64,000 nt of DNA from Oerskovia turbata (GTDB lineage Bacteria; Actinomycetota; Actinomycetes; Actinomycetales; Cellulomonadaceae), in the NCBI RefSeq assembly GCF_000718325.1, contig NZ_JOFV01000008.1, positions 223,155 to 287,154 of the forward strand, given 5' to 3'. Position 1 is the first letter of the stretch. Each line of letters begins with the position of its first letter. The translations under genes and the position numbers were made by a program. Below are positions 25,844 to 36,138 of the stretch, in pieces. The notes beneath the pieces were generated by a model. The model did not search any database and was not told where the DNA came from. It worked only from the letters and a program-made list of their open reading frames with translations.

Positions 25844-26598
25844 GAGACCCACTCTCCGAAGACGCCGCTGAAGCCCGCCCGGGCCTCGGGGGTGACCGGC
25901 GACGGGTCGCGCCACCCCAGCCGGGTGAACTGTTCCTCCGGGCGCTGGATGCCGGGCGTGAGCCGCTGCTCGAACGGCACGACGCCTTGCGTGGACGTGC
26001 TCATCTGGATCGCGACGAGCTCGTCGTCCGGCCACAGGTCCATCGCGGCGAGGGTGCCGAACTCGTAGAGCGAGTCCTCGGACAGCAGGTACGAGTCCAT
26101 GCCGCTGACGCTCATGCCCGTGCCCAGGAGCGCCCGCGTGAGGTCCTGCCGCCCCCTGGTCCCGTCGTCCGAGACGTGGTCCGAGTGGACCACGGCCTGC
26201 TGCTGGCCCTCGAGGGCGCTGTACGACGTCGTGTAGAAGCGGTTCATGCTGACCGGGATGCGCCAGGTGCGCGTCGGCAGGATCTGGTGCCGGACCTGCT
26301 CGTTGAAGACGTCCCCCAGGTTGGCCCACTCGGAGACGGTCTCGACTCCTGCCGCGTCCTGGGTGGTCGCACGCACCCACACGCGCAGGTCGACCGACTG
26401 CGGGTCCGGCGCGAAGATCTGCCAGTTCTGCGCGAACAGGGGGTACATGTGCTTGGACGTGACCGGGGAGGCCTTGTCGTTGATCGCCGACGTGGGCGCG
26501 GCCCAGAGGAAGGTCGAGAACATGTGGAACGCGACCAGTGCGGCCACGACGACCAGGGCGGTGCGTTGCACGACCGTGCGGGAACCCGCGGAGCTCAC
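25840..26598 (-). CDS. DUF5819 family membrane-anchored protein
   Basis: 252 residues. One N-terminal membrane segment (ALVVVAALVAFHMFSTFLWA) is followed by an extracytoplasmic domain with the family stretch MYPLFAQNWQIFAPDPQS and VRATTQDAAGVETVSEW. The start is set at GTG 26598, which has GGAGG six bases upstream on the minus strand; ATG 26613 lies in frame but without a site. It is the first gene of a two-gene operon with the HTTM protein. This pairing recurs in actinobacteria to my knowledge; the function is not known. Confidence 0.85.
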   Translation of the reverse strand: MSSAGSRTVVQRTALVVVAALVAFHMFSTFLWAAPTSAINDKASPVTSKHMYPLFAQNWQIFAPDPQSVDLRVWVRATTQDAAGVETVSEWANLGDVFNEQVRHQILPTRTWRIPVSMNRFYTTSYSALEGQQQAVVHSDHVSDDGTRGRQDLTRALLGTGMSVSGMDSYLLSEDSLYEFGTLAAMDLWPDDELVAIQMSTSTQGVVPFEQRLTPGIQRPEEQFTRLGWRDPSPVTPEARAGFSGVFGEWVS

Positions 26599-26730
26599 CG
26601 TGTACCTCCACATCGAGGACGGTCCGAACGACCGCGTTCGGGGAATGATAACCGGTGCTAACGATCCCACGGAATCCCGGGCGACCTCGCGGACGACGCG
26701 AGCACGACACACCGCGCACGACCAGAGCAC

Positions 26731-26774
26731 GACGACGCCCGGGGGCGGACCGCGGTCCACCCCCGGGCGTCGTC
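26731..26774 (-). terminator. terminator of the fatty-acid synthesis cluster
   Basis: Perfect 15-base-pair outer stem (26731-26745 with 26760-26774) enclosing a smaller inner palindrome (26747-26758), 30 bases beyond the fabF stop. It separates fabF from the DUF5819 operon on the same strand. Confidence 0.65.
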
Positions 26775-26803
26775 ACGTCTCCGGGCTCACGCCCCGGAAG
26801 GGG

Positions 26804-28048
26804 TCAGGCGTTCGTCACCACGAGGGCCACGTTGTGCCCGCCGAACCCGAACGAGTTGTTGATCGCGGCGATGTCGCCCGCGGGGAGCTCGGCCGGGACG
26901 TCGCGCACCAGGGGGACCTGGAGCTCGGGGTCCGGCTGCGCGACGTTGATCGTCGGGGGAGCCAGGCGCTCGTGCACGGCCTTGACCGTGAAGATGGTCT
27001 CGAGCGCGCCCGCACCACCCAGCAGGTGACCGGTCATGGACTTGGTCGCCGAGAGCAGGACGTGGTCCGCGTCGTCGCCCAGCACGGTCCGGATCGAGCG
27101 GGTCTCCGTGAGGTCGCCGACCTTGGTCGAGGTCGCGTGGGCGTTGACGTGCACGACGTCGCGCGCCTCGACCTGCGCCTCGGCGAGAGCGCGGGTCATC
27201 GCCGCGACCTGGCCGCGACCCTCGGGGTCCGGTGACGTGATGTGGTAGGCGTCGGCCGACAGGCCCACGCCACCGATCCGGGCGTAGACGCGTGCGCCGC
27301 GCGCCGCGGCGTGCTCGGCGCTCTCCAGCACGACGACGCCCGCACCCTCACCGATGACGAAGCCGTCACGGTCGACGTCGTAGGGGCGCGAGGCGCCCTG
27401 CGGGTCGTCGTTGCGCAGCGACAGCGTGCGCGAGGCCGCGAACGCGGCGATCGGCATGGGGTGGATCGTGGCCTCGGTGCCACCGGCCACGACGACGTCG
27501 GCACGACCCGCGCGGATCATGTCGATGCCGTAGCCGATGGCCTCGGCGCCCGACGCGCAGGCCGAGACGAGCGCGTGCGCACCTGCACGGGCCCCGAACT
27601 CGAGCGAGACGTACGCGGCGGGGGAGTTGGGCATGAGCATGGGGACCGTCATGGGCAGCATGCGCCGTGCGCCGCGCTCCTTGAGGGTGTCCCAGCCGTC
27701 GAGCGTGGTCCAGATGCCACCGATGCCCGACGACACGACCGCCCCCAGGCGGTCGCCGTCGACCTCAGGACTGCCCGCGTCGGCCCAGGCCTCGCGCGCC
27801 GCGATCATCGCGTACTGCGTCGAGGGGTCCATGCGCTTGATCTCGGGGCGCGGGAGGACGTCCTCGGGCTTGACCTTGATCTGGGCGGCGAACGTCACCG
27901 GGATCTCGTAGCGCTCGGCCCAGTCGTTCTCGAGCGGGCGGGCGCCGGACTGCCCGGCGAGGGCGGCGGCCCACGTGGAGGCCACGTCCCCACCGAGCGG
28001 CGTGGTGGCGCCGAGGCCGGTGACGACGACGTCGCGGAGGGAGGTCAT
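26804..28048 (-). CDS. fabF: 3-oxoacyl-[acyl-carrier-protein] synthase II
   Basis: Beta-ketoacyl-ACP synthase, 414 residues, which condenses malonyl-ACP with growing acyl chains. The Cys-His-His triad is visible: nucleophile in SACASGAEA, then VNAHATSTKVGD, and SFGFGGHN near the end. GEGAGVVVLE is also conserved. The last gene of the leftward cluster fabD-fabH-acpP-fabF. ATG 28048 has GGAGC a few bases upstream. Confidence 0.97.
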   Translation of the reverse strand: MTSLRDVVVTGLGATTPLGGDVASTWAAALAGQSGARPLENDWAERYEIPVTFAAQIKVKPEDVLPRPEIKRMDPSTQYAMIAAREAWADAGSPEVDGDRLGAVVSSGIGGIWTTLDGWDTLKERGARRMLPMTVPMLMPNSPAAYVSLEFGARAGAHALVSACASGAEAIGYGIDMIRAGRADVVVAGGTEATIHPMPIAAFAASRTLSLRNDDPQGASRPYDVDRDGFVIGEGAGVVVLESAEHAAARGARVYARIGGVGLSADAYHITSPDPEGRGQVAAMTRALAEAQVEARDVVHVNAHATSTKVGDLTETRSIRTVLGDDADHVLLSATKSMTGHLLGGAGALETIFTVKAVHERLAPPTINVAQPDPELQVPLVRDVPAELPAGDIAAINNSFGFGGHNVALVVTNA

Positions 28049-28157
28049 GGCAGCTCCAGGTGTCTGAGAGGGAAGAGAGGGGGGCGGGCAGGCCGGCGGT
28101 TCGTCGACCGCCGGCCCGCACCGGCCAGGTCCACGGGACCTGGCGCAGATCAGAAGA

Positions 28158-28406
28158 TCAGGCCTGCGCGCCCGTGATGAAGGACACGGCGTCGCCGACG
28201 GTCGCGAGGTTCTTGACCTCTTCGTCGGGGATGCGGACGCCGAACTTGTCCTCGGCGTGCGTGACGATCGTCATCATCGACAGCGAGTCGATGTCGAGGT
28301 CGTCCGTGAAGGACTTCTCGGCGAGGACGGCGTCCGTGGGGAGGCCGGTCTCTTCGCTGACGATCTCCGCGAGACCAGCGAGGACTTCCTGCTCGGTGTA
28401 AGCCAT
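28158..28406 (-). CDS. acpP: acyl carrier protein
   Basis: 82-residue four-helix carrier. The DIDSLSMM motif holds the Ser that receives 4'-phosphopantetheine. ATG 28406 has AAGGAGAAA upstream on the minus strand. It sits between fabH and fabF, its usual place in actinobacterial type II fatty-acid clusters. A small inverted repeat (28427-28433 with 28440-28446) lies just upstream and might adjust its expression relative to fabH. Confidence 0.97.
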   Translation of the reverse strand: MAYTEQEVLAGLAEIVSEETGLPTDAVLAEKSFTDDLDIDSLSMMTIVTHAEDKFGVRIPDEEVKNLATVGDAVSFITGAQA

Positions 28407-28543
28407 GGGGTTTCTCCTTGTGATGGGTGCCGGGGCCGTCCGGCACCGGGAACTAGCTGTGGAACGGTGGAAAGGTCGTGCGTCGCCCGCCCTGGTCGGA
28501 CCGTGGGGAGCACGGGCCGGGGGACGGACAGGATGATTCTCCC

Positions 28544-29551
28544 CTACGGGAGGACGATCACCTGCGCCGCGTAGACGAGCCCGGCGCCGAACCCGATCTG
28601 GAGCGCGAGGTCTCCCGACCTCGCGAGCCCCTCGGCGAGCAGGCGCTCGGTTGCGAGCGGGATCGAGGCGGCCGAGGTGTTGCCGGTCTCCGCGATGTCG
28701 CGGGCGACCGCGACGGACTCGGGCAGGCCGAGCTGCTTGATCATCTGGTCGATGATCCGCATGTTGGCCTGGTGCGGGATGAAGGCCTGGACGTCCTGGG
28801 CGGTGACCCCGGCGGCGGCGAGGGCCTTCTCGGCGATCGGCGCCATCTGGAACGCGGCCCACTTGAAGACGGTCTGCCCGTCCTGGCGCAGGGTCGGCCA
28901 CCCGAGCTCGGGGTGCTCGCGCAGGTCCGACCACGCGTGGGTCTGGCGGATCGCGGGAGCCTTGCCACCGTCCGAGCCCCAGATCGTCGGGCCGATGCCG
29001 GGGGTGTCCGACGGGCCGACGACCGCGGCGCCCGCGCCGTCGCCCAGCAGGAACGAGATGGTGCGGTCCGTCGGGTCGACGAAGTCGCTCATCTTCTCCG
29101 CGCCCACCACGAGGACGTGCTGGGCGGCGCCCGAGCGCACCAGGGCGTCGGCCTGCGCGATGCCGTAGGTGTAGCCTGCGCACGCGGCCGAGACGTCGAA
29201 CGCGGCCGCGGGGGTCGCGCCGATCCGGTCCGCGAGCACCGCCGCGGCGGCGGGCGTCTGGTGGAAGTAGGTCGTGGTCGCGAACAGCACCGCGTCGATG
29301 TCGGCACCTGTCAGGCCTGCGGACGCGACCGCCTTGAGCGCTGCGGTCTCCGCCAGGTCGATCACGTCGACCCCGGCGCCGGCACGACGGCGTGTGACGA
29401 TGCCGGTCCGCTGGCGGATCCACTCGTCGGACGAGTCGATCGGCCCGGCGAGGTCGTCGTTCGTCACGACGTTCTCGCCGCGGACCCCGCCGATGCCGAG
29501 GACGCGCGAGTACTCGGCCCCTGCGGCCTGACGGATGGTCAGCGCGCTCAC
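28544..29551 (-). CDS. fabH: 3-oxoacyl-[acyl-carrier-protein] synthase III
   Basis: 335-residue initiating condensing enzyme that joins acyl-CoA with malonyl-ACP and so sets straight or branched-chain primer choice. Catalytic Cys in SAACAGYTYG, His in IPHQANMRI and Asn in ETGNTSAASIP are all present. GTG 29551 overlaps the fabD stop by four bases (GTGA), so the two are translationally coupled. Longer readings upstream lie inside fabD. Confidence 0.97.
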   Translation of the reverse strand: MSALTIRQAAGAEYSRVLGIGGVRGENVVTNDDLAGPIDSSDEWIRQRTGIVTRRRAGAGVDVIDLAETAALKAVASAGLTGADIDAVLFATTTYFHQTPAAAAVLADRIGATPAAAFDVSAACAGYTYGIAQADALVRSGAAQHVLVVGAEKMSDFVDPTDRTISFLLGDGAGAAVVGPSDTPGIGPTIWGSDGGKAPAIRQTHAWSDLREHPELGWPTLRQDGQTVFKWAAFQMAPIAEKALAAAGVTAQDVQAFIPHQANMRIIDQMIKQLGLPESVAVARDIAETGNTSAASIPLATERLLAEGLARSGDLALQIGFGAGLVYAAQVIVLP

Positions 29552-30588
29552 GCGGTGGTCTCCCCGGCGGGGGCGACCGCACCGTCGGCGGCATTCTCGG
29601 CACCGGTCTGCGCCGAGGCGCCTGCGGCGTCGCTGTGATGCGCGACGAGGTCGCGGGCCTTGTCGATGTCCGCGGTCGACTTGACCGCGACCGTCTCGAC
29701 ACCGGGAAGCGTGCGGCGTGCGAGGCCCGTGAGGACCCCGCCCGGGGCGAGCTCGAGGATCGCGGTTACGCCGAGCGCCGCGAGCGTCTCCTGGCACAGG
29801 TCCCAGCGGACCGGGGCCGCGATCTGGGCCGTGAGGCGCGAGAGCACGTCGTCCTTGACCCCGAACAGGCCACCGGACTCCGCACCCGAGATGCTCGCGT
29901 ACGAGGCGCCGTCGGCGTTCGAGAGGAACGGCAGGCGCGGGTCCGTGGCGTCCCACCCGGCGGCGACCGGGGCGAACGCGTCGAGCGCGGGCTGCATGAA
30001 CGGTGTGTGGAACGCGCCCGCGACCTGGAGCGGGATCACGCGCGCCTTGGCAGGCGGGTTCGCGCCCAGGGCCGTGATGCCCTCGAGCGATCCTGCGGCG
30101 ACGACCTGCCCGCCGCCGTTGACGTTCGCCGGCCACAGGCCTGCGGCCTCGATCGCGGCGAGGACCTCCTCGGCGTCGCCGCCCACGACCGCGGCCATGC
30201 CGGTCGGGGTCGCGGCGGCGGCCTCGGCCATGAAGCGGGCGCGGGCCGTCACGAGGCCCACCGCGGCGGCGTCCTCGAACACGCCCGCGACTGCCGCGGC
30301 TGCGAACTCGCCGACCGAGTGGCCCGCGGTCACGTCGGCGACCTCGCACGTGTCGCGGCCGTCGAGGATCGCGCGCAGCGCGACCAGCGAGGCCGACACG
30401 ATGAGCGGCTGAGCCACCGCGGTGTCACGGATGGTCTCGGCGTCCGACGTGGTGCCGTGGGCACGCAGGTCGAGGCCGGACGCGGCGGAGAACGCGTCGA
30501 GCTGCGCGGGGACCCCGGGCAGCTCGAGCCAGGGGGCGAGCATTCCGGGGGACTGGGAGCCCTGTCCAGGGCACAAGACGGCTAGCAC
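29548..30588 (-). CDS. fabD: malonyl-CoA:ACP transacylase
   Basis: 346 residues; loads malonate from CoA onto acyl carrier protein. The N-terminal CPGQGSQSPGM, the active-site GHSVGEF with its Ser, and AFHTPFM with the catalytic His are present. The C-terminus has an Ala/Gly-rich extension of about 25 residues. GTG 30588 puts the first motif at residue 7, as usual. It is the first gene of the synthesis cluster and follows the FasR-type regulator on the same strand. Confidence 0.96.
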   Translation of the reverse strand: MLAVLCPGQGSQSPGMLAPWLELPGVPAQLDAFSAASGLDLRAHGTTSDAETIRDTAVAQPLIVSASLVALRAILDGRDTCEVADVTAGHSVGEFAAAAVAGVFEDAAAVGLVTARARFMAEAAAATPTGMAAVVGGDAEEVLAAIEAAGLWPANVNGGGQVVAAGSLEGITALGANPPAKARVIPLQVAGAFHTPFMQPALDAFAPVAAGWDATDPRLPFLSNADGASYASISGAESGGLFGVKDDVLSRLTAQIAAPVRWDLCQETLAALGVTAILELAPGGVLTGLARRTLPGVETVAVKSTADIDKARDLVAHHSDAAGASAQTGAENAADGAVAPAGETTA

Positions 30589-30678
30589 CCGTCAACTGTG
30601 TCAACCCGGTCGCCCGCCGGGACGTCACGACGCGCACCAACCTTGTCCGGGCCGTTTGTGCCGAACCTACAACAGACG

Positions 30679-30697
30679 CCCGACGGCGCCGCTCACC
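30679..30697 (+). repeat. copy of dispersed GC-rich motif
   Basis: CCCGACGGCGCCGCTCACC, also found with at most one or two changes at 3127-3145, 32726-32744, 32795-32812 and, inverted, 32819-32837. Here it lies in the fasR-fabD interval. Confidence 0.6.
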
Positions 30698-30749
30698 ATG
30701 GCAGGCAGGCGCGGCACGCGGGCGGGCCGGCGGGCGCCCCGCGGCGCGT

Positions 30750-31916
30750 TCAGCGACCCGACGGCCCCGCGGAGAGCTGCCCGAGGGCGAGCGCGACCTG
30801 GAGCACGAACGACTCGCGCGCGTCGAGCGGGTCCCAGCCCGTGATCTCGGCGACCTTGCGCAGGCGGTAGCGGACCGTGTTGGGGTGCACGTAGAGGCTG
30901 CGCGAGGCGGCCTCGAGCGAGCGGCCCGTGCCGAGGTACGCGGACAAGGTCTCGAGGATCGCACCCGTGCTCTCGAGCAGCGGGCGGTACGCCTGGACGA
31001 CGAGGGTGCGGCGGGCCGTGGTGTCGCCCGTCAGGACGCGCTCGGGCAGCAGGTCGTCCGCGAGGACCGGCCGCGGGGCCTGGGGCCACGCCGGCGCCGC
31101 GGCCAGTCCCGCGAGCGCGGCCTGGGCCGAGCGGGCGGCGTCGTCGAGCGAGGGAACCGTGGGACCGATCACGACGGGGCCCGGACCGAACCGGGGGAGC
31201 AGCGACGCGGCCGCGGCCTGCAGGTCGCCCGCCCCGCCGAGCACGAGGACGAGCCGGTCGCCGTGGATCCCGACGAGCGCGTCCCCGGCGGCGCGCCGGG
31301 TCGCGCGGCGCAGCTCGGCCGTGCGCAGGTCGTCGAGGGCCGACGTCGCGGTGCCCACCATGACCAGTGTGGATCCCTGCCCGCCCCAGCCGAGGGCCGA
31401 GACGCGCGAACGCAGCGAGTCGTCGCCGTCGCCGCGGATGAGCGCGTCCACGATCAGGGCCTCGAGGCGGGCGTCCCACGCGCCGCGGACCTCGGCCGCG
31501 CGCGCGTAGACCTCGGCGGCCGAGAACGCGACCTCGCGCGAGTAGCGCAGCACGGCCTCGCGCAGGTCACGCTCGCCGCCGGGGATCGCGAGGCGGTCGG
31601 AGTACGCCTCGACGACCTCGACGACGATGCGCACGAGCTGCAGGGTGTGCTGCAACGAGATCGACCGGGTCAGCTCCGAGGGCGCCGCGGCGAAGATCTC
31701 GCTGACGCCGTGCGGCGGCGAGGCCGGGTTCGCGTACCAGGTCACGAACGCCGTGATGCCCGACTGGGCGACGAGACCCACGTACGAGCGGTCCTCGGCG
31801 GGCAGCGCCCGGTACCACGGGAGGTCCTCGTCGAGACGCCGCAGGGCGGCGGCGGCGAGCATCCCGCTGCCGTCCCGAAGTCGCTGCAGGTTGTCGGTGT
31901 TCCCCGTGATCGGCAC
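30750..31916 (-). CDS. fasR: PucR-family regulator, FasR-like activator of fatty-acid synthesis
   Basis: 388 residues. A C-terminal PucR-type HTH is clear (SLYVHPNTVRYRLRKVAEITG), preceded by a GGDEF-like central region and an N-terminal sensing region. Regulators with this layout directly upstream of fabD are known as FasR in Streptomyces, where they activate the fab operon, so that role is inferred from position. GTG 31916 is chosen because TATGCT (plus 31923-31928) lies six bases upstream. It is divergent from the TPR-like gene at 32029. Confidence 0.88.
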   Translation of the reverse strand: MPITGNTDNLQRLRDGSGMLAAAALRRLDEDLPWYRALPAEDRSYVGLVAQSGITAFVTWYANPASPPHGVSEIFAAAPSELTRSISLQHTLQLVRIVVEVVEAYSDRLAIPGGERDLREAVLRYSREVAFSAAEVYARAAEVRGAWDARLEALIVDALIRGDGDDSLRSRVSALGWGGQGSTLVMVGTATSALDDLRTAELRRATRRAAGDALVGIHGDRLVLVLGGAGDLQAAAASLLPRFGPGPVVIGPTVPSLDDAARSAQAALAGLAAAPAWPQAPRPVLADDLLPERVLTGDTTARRTLVVQAYRPLLESTGAILETLSAYLGTGRSLEAASRSLYVHPNTVRYRLRKVAEITGWDPLDARESFVLQVALALGQLSAGPSGR

Positions 31917-32016
31917 GCCCCGAGCATACGGCGTCCGGTCGGCTTCGTTGTGGGGAGTCCACAAAGCCGGGTACCGCGCGGTGCGACCTTCCGGGGGCGA
32001 GGCGCACCGGAGCCGC

Positions 32017-32022
32017 TAGTGT
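32017..32022 (+). promoter_or_regulatory. leaderless -10 element of the TPR-like gene
   Basis: TAGTGT, six bases, then ATG 32029. The divergent fasR promoter (TATGCT on the minus strand at 31923-31928) has the same geometry. Confidence 0.6.
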
Positions 32023-32028
32023 CGATCC

Positions 32029-32715
32029 ATGGCCTTGATGCCCCGACTCCGACAGCTCATGCGCCGCCCGTCCTCGGCGTCGACCGTGGGCGCGCGCCGT
32101 CCCACCAGCGCCGACCGCCGCGGCGACACCGTGCACGAGGACGCCCTGCGCGCGATGCTCGTCGACGACCCCAACGACGAGCGCGCCTTCCAGGCGCTCG
32201 CGGAGATCGTCCGACGGCGTGCGGCCGAGTCGCACGTGTCGGCCGACCCGCTCGCGGCCCCCGCCGACGAGAGCGAGAAGCAGCGCGCCGCCGACCTCGC
32301 CGTCTGGGCGCTCGCGGAGGAGCTCGCGGGTCACCCGCGCGGGTGGTACCCGCTCGTCGAGCTGGGCAGGCTCTCGCTCGAGGACGACCAGGAGGCGGCG
32401 CTGCGCCGGTTCGCGACGGCCGCCGAGCGCGACCCGTCGGGCCTGGCGCTCGCCGAGAGCATGGAGATCCTGCGCGAGGCGGGCCTGCCGGTCGAGGCGC
32501 TGGGGCTGGGGGTGGGGCACTGGCGGGCCAAGGAGCACACGCCCGCGGCGGGCCGCCAGCTCGTCCTGGCCGCGATCGAGGCCGACCGCATCTTCGAGGC
32601 CAAGCACCACCTCGCGTCGCTCACGATGCACCCGGACGCGGCTCTCGTCGCGCCGCTGCAGTCCGAGCTGAAGCTCGCGATCGCGCAGGCCGAGCAGCAC
32701 CGGTCGGGCACGTAG
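32029..32715 (+). CDS. TPR-like helical-repeat protein of unknown function
   Basis: 228 residues, soluble. Helix-pair stretches such as NDERAFQALAEIVRRRA, HPRGWYPLVELGRLSLEDDQEAALRRF and DPSGLALAESMEILREAG look like degenerate TPR units, which suggests a protein-binding scaffold. No enzyme motif is seen. ATG 32029 follows a leaderless promoter. It is divergent from fasR and converges on aceE. Confidence 0.75.
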   Translation: MALMPRLRQLMRRPSSASTVGARRPTSADRRGDTVHEDALRAMLVDDPNDERAFQALAEIVRRRAAESHVSADPLAAPADESEKQRAADLAVWALAEELAGHPRGWYPLVELGRLSLEDDQEAALRRFATAAERDPSGLALAESMEILREAGLPVEALGLGVGHWRAKEHTPAAGRQLVLAAIEADRIFEAKHHLASLTMHPDAALVAPLQSELKLAIAQAEQHRSGT

Positions 32716-32794
32716 CCCGCGCACGCCCGACGGCGCCGCTCGCCCGAGCGCCCGGCGGCCCCTGGGGCAGCCGCGTCACCCGACCCCACGAACG

Positions 32795-32836
32795 CCGACG
32801 GCGCCGCTCACCTCGCCAGGTGAGCGGCGCCGTCGG
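32795..32836. terminator. bidirectional hairpin terminator before aceE end
   Basis: A 19-base-pair perfect stem (32795-32813 with 32818-32836) with loop CGCC lies between the convergent TPR-like gene and aceE. Both arms are copies of the dispersed GC motif, one on each strand. Confidence 0.7.
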
Positions 32837-32856
32837 GCACTACGGGCGGGGGACGG

Positions 32857-35619
32857 TCAGGAGTCGCCGCCCGCGTTGCCGGACGTGCCGGCCGTGACGT
32901 CCATCAGACGGTACTTCTCGATCGCCTGGGCCGAGGCCTCCGCGGGGACCTTGCCCTGCTTCGCGAGCTGCTGCAGCACGCGGACCACGACCGAGGGGCC
33001 GTCGATCTTGAAGTGACGACGGGCCGCGGCACGCGTGTCGGAGAAGCCGAAGCCGTCCGCGCCGAGCACCGCGTAGTCGCCCGGGATCCACTGGCGGACC
33101 TGGTCGGGGACGAGGTGGTCGTAGTCGCTCGTCGCGACGAACGGACCCTCGGCGCCCTGGAGCTTGGCCGTCAGGTACGGCACGCGCGGCGTCGCGGCCG
33201 GGTTGAGGAACGCGTCCTGCTCGGCGGCCAGGCCGTCGCGGCGCAGCTCGTTCCAGCTCGTGACGCTCCAGACGTCCGCGGAGACACCCCAGTCCTTCTC
33301 GAGGAGCTCCTGCGCCTCCAGCGCCCACGGCACGCCCACGCCCGAGGCGAGGATCTGCGCCTTGGGCCCCGAGGCCTCGGAGACCTTGATGCGGTGGATG
33401 CCGCGCAGGATGCCCTCTACGTCGACGTCCTCGGGCTCGACCGGCTGCTGCATGGGCTCGTTGTAGACCGTCAGGTAGTACATGACGTTCTGGTCGCGCC
33501 CGTCCTCGCCGTGACCGTCCTTGCCCGGTCCGTACATGCGCTCGATGCCGTCGCGCACGATGTGGCGGATCTCGTAGCCGTAGATCGGGTCGTACTGGAC
33601 GATCGCCGAGTTGGTGCCCGCGAGCAGCGGCGAGTGACCGTCCGCGTGCTGCAGGCCCTCACCGGTGAGCGTGGTGCGTCCGGCCGTCGCGCCGATGATG
33701 AAACCGCGCGTGAGCTGGTCGCCCGCGGCCCAGAACTGGTCGCCCGTGCGCTGGAACCCGAACATCGAGTAGAAGATGTAGAACGGGATCATCACCTCGC
33801 CCTGCGTGGCGTACGAGGTGCCGACCGACTGGAACGCGGCCGCGGAACCGGCCTCGTTGATGCCGGTGTGCATGATCTGCCCGGCCTCGGACTCCTTGTA
33901 GCTCAGCATGAGCTCGCGGTCCACGGCGAGGTAGTTCTGGCCCTGCGTGTTGAAGATCTTCGCGGACGGGAAGATCGAGTCCAGACCGAAGGTCCGGGCC
34001 TCGTCCGGGATGATCGGCACGATGCGCTTGCCGATCTCCTTGTCCTTGATGAGGTCCTTGAGCAGACGGACGAACGCCATGGTGGAGGCGATCTCCTGGT
34101 TGCCCGAGCCCTTCTTGAGGATCTCGTACGTCTTGTCGCCCGGCAGCGTGACAGGTGCCGGCTCCGCACGACGCTCGGGCACGTACCCGCCGAGCTGGCG
34201 GCGGCGCTCCTGCATGTACTGGATCTCCGGCGCGTCGGCGCCCGGGTGGTAGTACGGGGGCTCGTACGGGTTGGCGTCGAGCTCCTCGTCCGTGATCGGG
34301 ATGCGCAGCGAGTCGCGCAGCGTCTTGAGGTCCGCCAGGCCGACCTTCTTCATCTGGTGCGTCGAGTTGCGCCCCGCGAAGCCCGAGCCCAGGCCGTAGC
34401 CCTTGACCGTGTGCGCCAGGATGACCGTCGGCTGGCCCGTGTGGGCCGTGGCCGCCGCGTACGCCGCGTAGAGCTTGCGGTAGTCGTGGCCGCCACGCCT
34501 GAGGGCCCAGATGTCGTCGTCCGACATGTTCTCGACGAGCGCCTTGGTGCGCGGGTCGCGCCCGAAGAAGTGCTCGCGGATGAACGCGCCGCTCTCGGCA
34601 CGGTACGTCTGGTAGTCGCCGTCGGGCGTGACGTTCATCAGGTTGACGAGCGCACGGTCCTTGTCGGCGTTGAGCAGGGTGTCCCACTCGCGGCCCCAGA
34701 TGACCTTGATGACGTTCCAGCCGGCGCCGCGGAACTGCGCCTCGAGCTCCTGGATGATCTTGCCGTTGCCGCGGACCGGGCCGTCGAGGCGCTGCAGGTT
34801 GCAGTTGACCACGAAGTTCAGGTTGTCCAGACCCTGCTGCGCGGCGAGCTGCAGCATGCCACGGCTCTCCGGCTCGTCCATCTCACCGTCGCCGAGGAAG
34901 GCCCAGACGTTCTGCTGGCTCGTGTCCTTGATGCCGCGGTTGTGCAGGTAGCGGTTGGTCCACGCCTGGTAGATCGCCGAGGCCGGGCCGAGGCCCATGG
35001 AGACCGTGGGGAACTCCCAGAAGTCCGGCATGAGGCGCGGGTGCGGGTAGGACGGCAGACCGCCGCCAGCGTGCGACTTCTCCTGGCGGAACCCGTCGAG
35101 CTGGTCCGCCGAGAGGCGGCCCTCGAGGAACGCGCGGGCGTAGACGCCGGGGCTCGCGTGACCCTGGAAGTAGACCTGGTCACCGCCGCCCGGGTGGTCC
35201 TTGCCGCGGAAGAAGTGGTTCAGGCCCACCTCGTACAGCGTCGCGACGGACGCGTAGGACGAGATGTGCCCGCCGACCCCGATCCCGGGACGCTGCGCGC
35301 GCGTGACCATGACGGCCGCGTTCCACCGGTTCCAGCTGCGGTAACGACGCTCCATGGCCTCGTCACCGGGGAAGTACGGCTCTTCGTGCACACCGATGGT
35401 GTTGACGTAGGGGGTGTTCACCGACGTCGGGATCGCCACGTTGCGCTCGCGTGCTCGCTTGAGCATGTTGAGCAGGACGTAGCGGGCGCGGGGGCCGCCA
35501 CGGTCGTCGATCAGTCCGTCCAGGGACTCGACCCACTCGCTCGTCTCAGCGGGGTCGATGTCCGGTACTTGGCTGAGCAGACCGTTGATCAGCGGTCCGG
35601 TCTCGTCAAACGAAGCCAC
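32857..35619 (-). CDS. aceE: pyruvate dehydrogenase E1 component (homodimeric)
   Basis: 920 residues; thiamine-diphosphate enzyme that decarboxylates pyruvate and passes the acetyl group to the E2 lipoyl domains. The TPP motif reads [10 protein letters not shown] followed by [11 protein letters not shown]. The family N-terminus [20 protein letters not shown] is present, as is the [18 protein letters not shown] loop. GTG 35619 is chosen because GAGG lies six bases upstream; the frame extends 19 codons further but lacks similarity. The E2 and E3 genes are not in the window, as usual for actinobacteria with homodimeric E1. Confidence 0.97.
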   Translation of the reverse strand: MASFDETGPLINGLLSQVPDIDPAETSEWVESLDGLIDDRGGPRARYVLLNMLKRARERNVAIPTSVNTPYVNTIGVHEEPYFPGDEAMERRYRSWNRWNAAVMVTRAQRPGIGVGGHISSYASVATLYEVGLNHFFRGKDHPGGGDQVYFQGHASPGVYARAFLEGRLSADQLDGFRQEKSHAGGGLPSYPHPRLMPDFWEFPTVSMGLGPASAIYQAWTNRYLHNRGIKDTSQQNVWAFLGDGEMDEPESRGMLQLAAQQGLDNLNFVVNCNLQRLDGPVRGNGKIIQELEAQFRGAGWNVIKVIWGREWDTLLNADKDRALVNLMNVTPDGDYQTYRAESGAFIREHFFGRDPRTKALVENMSDDDIWALRRGGHDYRKLYAAYAAATAHTGQPTVILAHTVKGYGLGSGFAGRNSTHQMKKVGLADLKTLRDSLRIPITDEELDANPYEPPYYHPGADAPEIQYMQERRRQLGGYVPERRAEPAPVTLPGDKTYEILKKGSGNQEIASTMAFVRLLKDLIKDKEIGKRIVPIIPDEARTFGLDSIFPSAKIFNTQGQNYLAVDRELMLSYKESEAGQIMHTGINEAGSAAAFQSVGTSYATQGEVMIPFYIFYSMFGFQRTGDQFWAAGDQLTRGFIIGATAGRTTLTGEGLQHADGHSPLLAGTNSAIVQYDPIYGYEIRHIVRDGIERMYGPGKDGHGEDGRDQNVMYYLTVYNEPMQQPVEPEDVDVEGILRGIHRIKVSEASGPKAQILASGVGVPWALEAQELLEKDWGVSADVWSVTSWNELRRDGLAAEQDAFLNPAATPRVPYLTAKLQGAEGPFVATSDYDHLVPDQVRQWIPGDYAVLGADGFGFSDTRAAARRHFKIDGPSVVVRVLQQLAKQGKVPAEASAQAIEKYRLMDVTAGTSGNAGGDS

Positions 35620-36138
35620 CAGCAACCTCATATCTTGTTCGGAGCGGTATTCGGATTGAATCACGGCGCGGTACACCGTGCCCGCTCACCTCCAGCCACT
35701 CCTGCGCGGCGGTAGCAGCCGCTGGTGGCGACTGTGCCTCCACACTCTCGGGTGGTCGAACCATTCTGTTACCCCGCGGCCTGGAAGTCACACCACAAGG
35801 GGGTCAAGAGAGCGTGATCTCCACGACACAGGAGTGTGTGCGTCCGGTGCGCAGAGGGTGGAGGAGAGGCTGCGGCGGTCCTTCGCGGTGTCCGCCGCGG
35901 GGGCACGATCTGGCGTCGTCGTGCCCGACGGCGCAGCACCCGCCAGGCGCTCCGGGCACCTTCCGAGGCGCGCCGACGTTGTGCCGAGTGCCGAACACCG
36001 CAACACTGGTGCAACTGCACGGTGAAGAGGCCCGAGCGACGCACCCGCCCCTGCTGAGGCACGCGGGAGTGGTGTGGGCTACCTTTGCCAAGCAGGTCAC
36101 AGATCATCGAGCAGTACGAAGAAGGGAAAGAGACACAA
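35620..36138. other. 519-base intergenic region between aceE and DUF3052
   Basis: Divergent promoter region. A TACCTT hexamer near 36080 may serve the DUF3052 gene, leaving a leader of about 45 bases. Short frames on both strands have no homologue I recognise and no ribosome-binding site. No RNA gene is evident. Confidence 0.5.
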
